This document shows positions 25,761 through 35,117 of a DNA stretch of 64,000 nucleotides, in pieces. The notes under the pieces are model-generated. The model was given only the letters and a program-made list of their open reading frames with translations. It was not told where the DNA came from and searched no databases. Position 1 is the first letter of the stretch, and every line of letters starts with the position of its first letter. The translations under genes were made by a program, and so were the position numbers. Source of the DNA: VRUE01 sp963762205 (lineage in GTDB: Bacteria; Actinomycetota; Thermoleophilia; Solirubrobacterales; 70-9); NCBI GenBank assembly GCA_963762205.1, contig CAVXJZ010000006.1, positions 310,001 through 374,000 of the forward strand, given 5' to 3'.

Positions 25761-26212
25761 CGAGGCTCCTCCAAGATCCCCTCGAGGATCTCGGCGGCGC
25801 GCTCCAGCGTCTCGAGGTCGGCATCGGGAAGGTCGCGCATGCGGCGGGCCAGGTAGGCGTTCTTGCGGCCGCGCAGCCGCCGCAGGCGCTCGCGGCCGGC
25901 CGTGTTGACGCTGACCAGGCAGCTGCGCCCGTCGGCAGGGTCGGGTGCCCGGTCGACCAGGCCGGCATCGTCGAGCACGCCCAGCGTGCGCGTCGCCGTC
26001 GGCCGCTTGACCCGCTCGATCTCGGCCAGCTCGCTGGGGGTGATGGGGCCGTGGCGCTCGACCGTGGCCAGCGCCGACGCCGAGGTCGGCGTCAGCGCCG
26101 TCGCAGCGCCGGCGGCCTCCTGCCGCAGGCGCCGGGCGGTCCGCACGATCGCCAGGCGCAGCCTGGCGGCCGACTCCGTGAGCCTGTTGGGCTGAGTTTG
26201 GTCCACGGTCAT
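25757..26212 (-). CDS. MarR family transcriptional regulator
   Basis: This 151-residue winged-helix repressor has the recognition region ITPSELAEIERVKRPTATRT and the wing LVDRAPDPADGRSCLVSV, with the conserved Asp-x-Arg-Ser of MarR. It overlaps the MFS gene it likely controls. A perfect palindrome lies 8 bases before its ATG and covers its -10 box, which suggests autoregulation. Its ligand is unknown. Confidence 0.9.
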   Translation of the reverse strand: MTVDQTQPNRLTESAARLRLAIVRTARRLRQEAAGAATALTPTSASALATVERHGPITPSELAEIERVKRPTATRTLGVLDDAGLVDRAPDPADGRSCLVSVNTAGRERLRRLRGRKNAYLARRMRDLPDADLETLERAAEILEGILEEPR

Positions 26213-26220
26213 TAGCGTTG

Positions 26221-26245
26221 GTAATTAGTCTAGCAAACTAATTAC
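26221..26245. promoter_or_regulatory. MarR operator palindrome overlapping the -10 box
   Basis: GTAATTAGT and ACTAATTAC are perfect 9-base arms around CTAGCAA. The AT-rich site is conspicuous in this GC-rich DNA and has the TTAGT-type half-sites common for MarR proteins. TAGACT at 26227-26232 (minus strand) lies inside it and fits a -10 box 14 bases before the marR ATG. Confidence 0.75.
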
Positions 26246-26293
26246 GGCGACGGAGAGGCGCCGCCCTCCCCTGGGCGCCCGTGCGACCGGCCG

Positions 26294-27718
<1,425 letters not shown>

Positions 27719-27844
27719 CGAGTAAGCGTCTCCTGGTCGTTTGATTGCCCGGCCATGGTACGCGAAGGGGGTCCGCGGCTCGCCGTCGAATCAGTCGCGG
27801 TGAGCTCTGAGGCCGCAGTTGCGCCCGGGCGGTATCCGCCGGGC

Positions 27845-28606
27845 ATGGACGCGCGCAGCACACGCGTCGCCGAATTCCTCAATACGCCGATGCTGGTGGC
27901 CGCCGCTCTGACCCTGCCGATGGTCGCGATCACCGAGTCGAGGCCGGGCGGCACGCTCGAGTCGGTCGCGATCGTCCTCAACTGGGCGACCTGGTCGGCC
28001 TTCGCGGTCGAGCTCGTGACGATGCTGATCGTCGTGCCCGACCGCCGGGCCTGGCTGCGCCACAACCCGCTCAGCCCGGTGGTCGTCCTCCTCACCCCGC
28101 CCGTCCTCCCCGCCGGCCTGCAGAGCCTCAGGGCGCTCCGTCTGCTGCGACTCCTCCGCCTGCTGCGCCTTGCCCAGCTCTCGCGTCAGGTCTTCTCCCT
28201 CCGCGGGCTGCGCTACGCGATGCTGCTCGCCGTGCTGACGGTGGTGGCCGGCGGCGCACTGTTCAAGGCCTTCGAGAAGAACAGCCAGGCGATCGACACC
28301 TGGGAAGGGATCTACTGGGCGCTGACGACGATGACCACGCTCGGGTCCGACATCTACCCGACCACCACCGGCGGTGAGATCGTCTCGGCCGCGATCCTTT
28401 TCGTGGGGATCGGCTTCGTCGCCCTGCTCACAGGTGCGTTCGCACAGCGCTTCCTCGGCCCGCAGATCGCCGACGTCGAGGGCGAGATCGAGAGCGACCG
28501 CCTCAGCGCCGAGGCGATCGCGATGCGCGAACTGAGGACGATCCGCGAGCAGCTCCAGGCGCTCGAGGTCGCCGTCGAAGCCATCGCCGAGCAGCGCCGC
28601 GCCTAG
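27845..28606 (+). CDS. Voltage-sensor ion channel with non-canonical selectivity filter
   Basis: This 253-residue protein has the layout of a six-helix voltage-gated channel. An S4-like helix has Arg at every third position (96, 99, 102, 105, 108 in RALRLLRLLRLLRLAQLSR). The pore helix reads GIYWALTTMTTLGSDIYPTT: the usual TVGYGD filter is TLGSD, with Tyr replaced by Ser and one Gly missing. A C-terminal coiled coil (LRTIREQLQALEVAVEAIAEQ) may tetramerise it. Ion selectivity is uncertain because the filter is altered. It is divergent from ahcY. Confidence 0.78.
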   Translation: MDARSTRVAEFLNTPMLVAAALTLPMVAITESRPGGTLESVAIVLNWATWSAFAVELVTMLIVVPDRRAWLRHNPLSPVVVLLTPPVLPAGLQSLRALRLLRLLRLLRLAQLSRQVFSLRGLRYAMLLAVLTVVAGGALFKAFEKNSQAIDTWEGIYWALTTMTTLGSDIYPTTTGGEIVSAAILFVGIGFVALLTGAFAQRFLGPQIADVEGEIESDRLSAEAIAMRELRTIREQLQALEVAVEAIAEQRRA

Positions 28607-28671
28607 AGACAGCATGCCGTCCTCCCATGGCGGCCGACCAAGCCACGGCGAAGGGGGCGAGTCGGCCTCGC

Positions 28672-28710
28672 CTGGCGACTTCCCAACCGTATGGGTCGGA
28701 AAGTCGCCAG
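28672..28710. repeat. Dispersed palindromic repeat, copy 1
   Basis: CTGGCGACTT and AAGTCGCCAG are perfect 10-base arms around CCCAACCGTATGGGTCGGA. It shares the core GGCGACTT..C..ACCGTATGGG..CGGAAAGTCGCC with copies at 29608 and 58879. The ATG of the AbiEi/DUF559 gene (28691) lies in its centre, so the first six codons (MGRKVA) are repeat sequence. Confidence 0.75.
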
Positions 28711-29602
28711 TCCGGACCGCGATATCGCCCGAATCGCGGCCCGCCAGCACGGGGTCGTTGCCGTTCGCCAGCTCATGGCCGCCGGCCTGACCGAGCGCGA
28801 GGTGCTGGGGCGAGCGCGGATGGGTCGCCTGCACCGGCTCCACCGGGGCGTCTATGCGGTCGGCCATCCCGGCCTGTCGAAGCACGGCATCTGGATGGCG
28901 GCCGTCCTCGCCTGCGACGCGGCAGGATGGACGACACGCGCCCCGAACGGGACGGCGGCTGAGCTCAAGGCCGCGGCGCGTGCCGATGCCGCCTTTCTCA
29001 GCCATGGGGACGCAGCCGCGCTCTGGGGCCTGCTCGCCGCCGGCGACGGGCCCGTTGACGTGACGGTCCGCGGCACCTCCGGCAGGGCGAGGAGGAGCGG
29101 GCTCAGGGTCCACCGCTCGATCACCCTGACGGAGCGGATGACGACCCGCCGCGAAGGAATACCGGTGACGACGCCGGCGCGCACGATTGCGGACCTGAGG
29201 AGCGGCGTGGGCGGAGCGGTCTCCCCGCGCCGACTCCGTCGCGCGATCAGGCAGGCCGCCGTGCTGGGATTGCCCTTGGAGGAGCCCGCCGAGCACAGCC
29301 GCAGCGACCTCGAGCTCGCCTTCCGGCGGCTCTGTCGCGCCAATCGCCTGCCGCAGCCGGAGATGAACGCGGACGTGGACGGAATCGAGGTCGACTTCCT
29401 CTGGCGCCGGAGCGCCGTCGTGGTCGAAACCGACGGCTACCGCTATCACCGCGGCCGCATCGCCTTCGAAGACGACCGCGGTCGCGACCTCGCTCTGCGC
29501 GAGCTCGGTTTCGAAGTCGTGCGCCTCTCCGAAACGCAGGTCGAGGAGGAGCCCGTGCGTGTCGCCGCACTCCTTCGGCGCCTGGTCGCGCCCGAGGCCT
29601 GA
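28691..29602 (+). CDS. AbiEi-like/DUF559 (Vsr-like nuclease fold) protein
   Basis: This 303-residue protein combines an N-terminal AbiEi-type winged helix (IARIAARQHGVVAVRQLMAA, LHRLHRGVYAVGHP), a middle part (VTTPARTIADL) and a C-terminal DUF559/Vsr-like nuclease domain (IEVDFLWRRSAVVVETDGYR, FEDDRGRDLALRELGFEVVR). The acidic residues in VDFLW and VETDGYRYH fit a PD-(D/E)xK-type centre. Such proteins are common as lone genes in Actinobacteria; roles in abortive infection or repair are suggested but unproven. No antitoxin partner is visible. Copies of one palindromic repeat flank it on both sides, and its start codon is inside the first. Confidence 0.75.
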   Translation: MGRKVASPDRDIARIAARQHGVVAVRQLMAAGLTEREVLGRARMGRLHRLHRGVYAVGHPGLSKHGIWMAAVLACDAAGWTTRAPNGTAAELKAAARADAAFLSHGDAAALWGLLAAGDGPVDVTVRGTSGRARRSGLRVHRSITLTERMTTRREGIPVTTPARTIADLRSGVGGAVSPRRLRRAIRQAAVLGLPLEEPAEHSRSDLELAFRRLCRANRLPQPEMNADVDGIEVDFLWRRSAVVVETDGYRYHRGRIAFEDDRGRDLALRELGFEVVRLSETQVEEEPVRVAALLRRLVAPEA

Positions 29603-29607
29603 GAGCG

Positions 29608-29646
29608 TTGGCGACTTTCCGACCGTCAGGGTAGGAAAGTCGCCAA
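29608..29646. repeat. Dispersed palindromic repeat, copy 2
   Basis: TTGGCGACTTTCC (29608-29620) and GGAAAGTCGCCAA (29634-29646) are perfect 13-base arms around GACCGTCAGGGTA. It lies 5 bases after the AbiEi/DUF559 stop and 4 bases before the end of convergent acsA, so it could serve as a two-way terminator. Confidence 0.8.
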
Positions 29647-29650
29647 AGCG

Positions 29651-31618
<1,968 letters not shown>

Positions 31619-31626
31619 CGCAGGGG

Positions 31627-31632
31627 AGCCTA
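31627..31632 (-). promoter_or_regulatory. -10-like TAGGCT for acsA
   Basis: TAGGCT lies 8 bases before ATG 31618; only CCCCTGCG intervenes, so no ribosome binding site is present. Confidence 0.45.
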
Positions 31633-31655
31633 GTGCCCCGGGGATGGCGCCGCGC

Positions 31656-32882
31656 CTAGAAGCCGGAGGGGTGACGGGCGATGAAGCCTTCGGTCGAGCT
31701 GACCGGTTCGGGATGCCAGCGCGGCCCGGCGCCGCCCGAGGTGTCGAATGCGAGGCCGGCGATGATCACCCAGGCGTGACCGGCGTTGGCGTAGACCGTG
31801 ATCCACTGGCCCGCGCCCGGCTCCCCCCAGGTCGACAGGCCGGTCGAGTCGAGCGGGCTGTCGAGGAAGCCGCCGCCGTGCAGCGCGTAGCTGACCGCCC
31901 CCGAGCAGTCGTAGCCGGACGAATCGAAGGACCCGTGGCCCCCGCCCCAGATGTAGGGGGTGGTGGCGATCGCGTTCGCCGCTTCGATCGCCGCCTGCAC
32001 CTGGGAGGGCGCGGCGGACGGGATGCTGGCCTGGCTTTCGGAGATGAAGTCGGCGCTCTGGCCCGGGGTCAGCGGGGCGGGCGCCGCCGCCGGGGCGGGC
32101 GCGCCGCTGCTGGAGAGCTGTTCGGAGATCGCCGCGAGGTTGTCGCCCAGCGCCTGCGAACGGGACTCGAGCTCTTCGAGGGCGCGCCGGCGGGCGGCCT
32201 GAGCTGCCTTCAGCTCGCCGAAGCGAGCCTCGGCGGAGGCGCGCGCCTCGGCGACCTGGCGCTCCTTGACGGCGATCGCGTCGCGTGCCTCCCTGATCTG
32301 CAGGCGCACCGCCGTCATCCGCCGGACCGCGGCACGCGCCTCGTCACGCAGGTGCTTGACCCGGGCGGCGACCGAGTCGTCGTAGTCCTGGACCCGGCTC
32401 AGGTAGTCGGCGCGGGCGGTCACCTCGGACCAGCTCGCCGATTCGAGCACCACGTTGAGCATGTCCGGGCTGCCCGCCTCGTAGATCGCGACGAGGCGGT
32501 CGCGGAGGACCTGAAGCGCGCGCCGCAGGCGGGCGCGGACCTCGGCCAGGTGGCGCCTGTCCGCTTCGAGCTTCTCGGTCGCGGCGTCGAGCTCGCCCTG
32601 CTTCCGCGCGAGCTCGTCCTCGATCGCCGCCTGGCGCTGGCGCAGGGCGGAGACTTCGCCGAGCAGCGAGTCGATCGCGCGGTTCTGCTCGGCGATCGTG
32701 TCGGTCAGCGCGCTTTCGCTGTCGCGCAGATCGGAGAGCTTTCCCTGGGCGTCGTCGTACTTCTGCTGGAGCGTCTCCGCGGGCGCGCTCGACCCGCCTG
32801 CGGCCATCGCGCAGGCGATCGTGAGCACGAGCGCCGCGCACAGGCACAGGCGCCTGGGGTTACCCGTCGGAGAGGCGAACAT
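31656..32882 (-). CDS. NlpC/P60 peptidoglycan endopeptidase with coiled-coil N-terminus
   Basis: This 408-residue exported protein has a signal peptide (LCLCAALVLTIACAMAAGG), about 220 residues of coiled coil, and a C-terminal NlpC/P60 domain. The catalytic Cys is in SSGYDCSGAVSYAL and the His in ANAGHAWVIIAG. The layout matches RipA- or FtsX/EnvC-activated wall hydrolases that cut peptide stems during cell separation. The coiled coil may keep it autoinhibited or couple it to a membrane partner. An AT-richer leader with alternative stems precedes it. Confidence 0.88.
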   Translation of the reverse strand: MFASPTGNPRRLCLCAALVLTIACAMAAGGSSAPAETLQQKYDDAQGKLSDLRDSESALTDTIAEQNRAIDSLLGEVSALRQRQAAIEDELARKQGELDAATEKLEADRRHLAEVRARLRRALQVLRDRLVAIYEAGSPDMLNVVLESASWSEVTARADYLSRVQDYDDSVAARVKHLRDEARAAVRRMTAVRLQIREARDAIAVKERQVAEARASAEARFGELKAAQAARRRALEELESRSQALGDNLAAISEQLSSSGAPAPAAAPAPLTPGQSADFISESQASIPSAAPSQVQAAIEAANAIATTPYIWGGGHGSFDSSGYDCSGAVSYALHGGGFLDSPLDSTGLSTWGEPGAGQWITVYANAGHAWVIIAGLAFDTSGGAGPRWHPEPVSSTEGFIARHPSGF

Positions 32883-32923
32883 CGGCCGCGCAGGCTAACG
32901 AAGTCCCCTAAAGAATGTTAGGA

Positions 32924-32952
32924 GTTGCTAATAAGCTGCAACTTCGGTTGCA
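32924..32952 (-). promoter_or_regulatory. Leader of the NlpC/P60 gene with mutually exclusive stems
   Basis: Read on the plus strand the segment holds GTTGC (32924-32928), TGCAAC (32937-32942) and GTTGCA (32947-32952). The middle element can pair with either neighbour; the stem with the downstream one has a TTCG-type loop (CGAA on the minus strand) and is stronger. It lies about 42-70 bases before the start codon. It may be a simple hairpin or a switch; it does not match the ydaO riboswitch as I know it. Confidence 0.35.
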
Positions 32953-32970
32953 AATCGGCCGCCTTGCAGG

Positions 32971-33007
32971 AAAAAAGGCCGCCGCGGCGAGGCGCCACGA
33001 CGGCCTT
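32971..33007 (-). terminator. Intrinsic terminator after the SHOCT gene
   Basis: On the minus strand AAGGCCGTCGTGGCG pairs with CGCCGCGGCGGCCTT (15 bp including two G-U pairs) around a CCT loop, followed by six T. It is 23 bases after the SHOCT gene stop and is the clearest Rho-independent terminator in the window. Confidence 0.9.
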
Positions 33008-33029
33008 CTCGTGCCTGCAGAGTGTCTGA

Positions 33030-33419
33030 CTAGGTGAGCAGCTTCGCCTTCGCCCGCTCGAACTCCTCGGAGGAGATCGCGCCCTTTTCCTTCAGGTCGT
33101 TGAGCTTGTGCAGCTCGTCCGCCGGCGAACTGTGGGCCTGTTCCTGAATGTAGGAATCCATGTGCTGTTTCGCCTCGGCCTGCGCCTTGATCGTCCTTTC
33201 GCGCATGCCGCTGCCGCGGGTGATCAGGTAGATCAGCGCGGTCAGGAACGGGATTCCGACCAGGAACAGGACCCAGGCCGCCTTGGCCCAGCCCGAGGTC
33301 TCGTGGTCCCGGAACAGGTCGGTGAGGATCGTGATCAGGATCCAGATCCAGATCACGAAGAAGAAGATCTCGAAAACGAGGAGGAGGGCTTCGCCCAGAT
33401 CGATGTCTGCGAAGAACAA
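33030..33419 (-). CDS. PLDc_N/SHOCT domain membrane protein
   Basis: This 129-residue protein has an N-terminal pair of membrane helices (EALLLVFEIFFFVIWIWILI and WAKAAWVLFLVGIPFLTALI) of the PLDc_N type, and a C-terminal SHOCT motif (DELHKLNDLKEKGAISSEEF, ending KAKLLT). SHOCT domains are thought to mediate oligomerisation or protein contacts. The start is TTG 33419, supported by GAAAGGA 8 bases upstream. A strong terminator ends the transcript. The function is unknown. Confidence 0.82.
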   Translation of the reverse strand: MFFADIDLGEALLLVFEIFFFVIWIWILITILTDLFRDHETSGWAKAAWVLFLVGIPFLTALIYLITRGSGMRERTIKAQAEAKQHMDSYIQEQAHSSPADELHKLNDLKEKGAISSEEFERAKAKLLT

Positions 33420-33516
33420 AGCGGGTCCTTTCGGCGTTGGCAGGTAGTGGCGCGCAACCGAACGGATCGCGCTACGACAAAGCTACCTCAGTGGCGCGAG
33501 GCCGAGCCAGAACATC

Positions 33517-33900
33517 TCAGCGAACGATGACCTTGCCCCGCATGAAGGGGTGGAGGGTGCAGAAGTAGCGATAGGTGCCGCGGCGCTTGAAGCGCACCGA
33601 GACGGCCCTGCCCCCGTTGATCACCCCGGTGTCGAAGCTGCCCCGCCTGGTGGCGGTGTGCGGGGCCCGGTCGCGGTTGACCCAGACCACCCGGTCACCG
33701 CGCGAGATCCGCAGTGTCGGGGGCTTGAACTTGAAGCTGCGGATCTTGACCCGCACCGAACTGCTCGCCGTCGCCCCGGGGTCGGCGGACGCGGCGGGCC
33801 CGCCTACGAGAACGAGCAGCAGGGTCGCGCAGGCCGCGGCGAGCGCCGCGAGCCCGACCGCACGCGTCGATCTTGCCGGATGGCCCTGTGTCGCCCGCAT
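33517..33900 (-). CDS. Exported cupredoxin (plastocyanin-like)
   Basis: This 127-residue protein has a signal peptide (AVGLAALAAACATLLLVLVG, cleavage near ASA) and one blue-copper domain. The ligands are His in RAPHTATR, then Cys, His and Met in YFCTLHPFMRG. It probably carries electrons at the outer membrane face. The mature part is strongly basic (KIRSFKFKPP, RFKRRGTYR), unlike the acidic lipoprotein cupredoxin at 54131. No electron-transfer partner is adjacent. Confidence 0.85.
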   Translation of the reverse strand: MRATQGHPARSTRAVGLAALAAACATLLLVLVGGPAASADPGATASSSVRVKIRSFKFKPPTLRISRGDRVVWVNRDRAPHTATRRGSFDTGVINGGRAVSVRFKRRGTYRYFCTLHPFMRGKVIVR

Positions 33901-33933
33901 TGCCCCTGACTACGGAGACCTGCCGCGAGAGGT

Positions 33934-34698
33934 TCAAATCCTCTGCGAGAAAAGCACCGCGGCGACCGAGGTGGCGAGATTCAGGGATGACACGCCCTCC
34001 CGCATCGGAATTCGCAGGCGGGCGTCCGCGCGCTCCAGAAACACCTCGCTGAGCCCGTGCCGCTCGGTGCCGAAGGCGAGGATCGCCCGTGCCGGAACCG
34101 ATCCCGGGCGCAGGTCGTCGCCCTCCGGATCGAGCGCCATCAGCGGCCTGTCGCTGTCGGGGAGCCGGTCGATCGCGACCACCGGGAGTGCGTAGTGCAG
34201 CCCCGCGGCGCCGCGCAGCGCGTCGGGATGCCACGGGTCGTTCTCGCCGGTGGCGAGGACGCCGGCCGCGTCGGCCGCCGCCGCGACCCGCACGCAGGCG
34301 CCCATGTTCCCCATCGTCCGCGGATCCTCGAGCAGGACCAGCGGCGCCGGTCGCGGGTCGGCCAGCACGGCCCCGAGGTCGGCCTGCGGCCGGCGGGCGA
34401 TCGCGACGACGCCCGTGCGCGGCGCCTGCGGAACCAGCTGGGCGATTACGTCGTCATCGACCGGAGTCAGCCGCTCGCGCAGCGAGCCGGCGAGGTCGGG
34501 GGCGAGGTCCGTCGCCAGCCCCTCGAGCGCCTCGGGGTCCGAGGCGACGGCCTCGGTGACCTCGGCACCGAAGCGCAGGGCATGCTTGAGGGCGTGAAAG
34601 CCCTCCAGGACCGCCAGGCTCCGGTCCCGCCTCGCGGCCCGGTAGCGCCGCACCAGCTCGTCGCTCACCGGCGCAGCATGATCGATCCGGAAGCCCAC
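33934..34698 (-). CDS. TrmH/SpoU family RNA 2'-O-ribose methyltransferase
   Basis: This 254-residue SPOUT methyltransferase has an N-terminal substrate-binding domain (LVRRYRAARRDRSLAVLEGF) and the C-terminal knot: TMGNMGACVRVAAAADA, ILAFGTERHGLSE and VSSLNLATSVAAVLF. It would 2'-O-methylate a ribose in rRNA or tRNA with SAM. GTG 34698 is the only reasonable start; the frame is open far upstream, but that is antisense to the glyoxalase gene and a shadow of the PBP gene. It is divergent from the glyoxalase gene. Confidence 0.85.
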   Translation of the reverse strand: MGFRIDHAAPVSDELVRRYRAARRDRSLAVLEGFHALKHALRFGAEVTEAVASDPEALEGLATDLAPDLAGSLRERLTPVDDDVIAQLVPQAPRTGVVAIARRPQADLGAVLADPRPAPLVLLEDPRTMGNMGACVRVAAAADAAGVLATGENDPWHPDALRGAAGLHYALPVVAIDRLPDSDRPLMALDPEGDDLRPGSVPARAILAFGTERHGLSEVFLERADARLRIPMREGVSSLNLATSVAAVLFSQRI

Positions 34699-34704
34699 CG
34701 GCGC

Positions 34705-34710
34705 TAGGCT
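34705..34710 (+). promoter_or_regulatory. -10-like TAGGCT for the glyoxalase gene
   Basis: TAGGCT ends 9 bases before GTG 34720 with no ribosome binding site. Confidence 0.4.
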
Positions 34711-34719
34711 TGCCCGGTC

Positions 34720-35097
34720 GTGCCCAAATTCCTCCACACCTGCAAGCGGATCGGCGACATCGACCGCTCGGTCGCCTTCTACGAGAAGCTCGGCTTCGAG
34801 GAGACCGGCCGGATGCCGATCGGCGACGAGGCGATCAACATCTTCATGAACCTGCCCGGAGAAGAGCCGAGGCTGGAGCTGACCTACAACCACGGCGTCG
34901 ATTCCTACGAGCTCGGAACCGGCTACAACCACATCGCCCTCGCGGTCGAGGACCTCGACGGCACCCTCGCCGGGCTCGCGGAGCAGGGGATCGAGCCGGA
35001 GAAGCCCCCCTACCGGCCCGGCGGCCGAACCGAGGGCCACCGGATCGCCTTCGTCCGCGACCCCGACGGGTACCGCGTCGAGCTGATCGGCGAGTAG
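34720..35097 (+). CDS. gloA: VOC family protein, lactoylglutathione lyase-like
   Basis: This 125-residue protein resembles glyoxalase I: FLHTCKRIGDIDRSVAFYEK, LELTYNHGVDSYELGTGYNH and FVRDPDGYRVELIGE carry the four expected metal ligands (His6, Glu in LEL, His in YNHIAL, Glu in RVEL). The enzyme detoxifies methylglyoxal as a thiol adduct. Actinobacteria generally lack glutathione, so the cosubstrate may be another thiol such as mycothiol or bacillithiol. The start is GTG. Confidence 0.85.
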   Translation: MPKFLHTCKRIGDIDRSVAFYEKLGFEETGRMPIGDEAINIFMNLPGEEPRLELTYNHGVDSYELGTGYNHIALAVEDLDGTLAGLAEQGIEPEKPPYRPGGRTEGHRIAFVRDPDGYRVELIGE

Positions 35098-35117
35098 CGC
35101 CGAGGGGCGGCGGGAGC

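Noticed and set aside
27719..27844. Possible SAH riboswitch between ahcY and the channel gene
   Set aside because: The conserved core of the SAH riboswitch is not present in the minus-strand leader; only a simple ribosome binding site is visible.
28691..29602. Complete AbiE-type toxin-antitoxin system
   Set aside because: No AbiEii nucleotidyltransferase toxin gene is adjacent; only the AbiEi-like part fused to a DUF559 domain is present.
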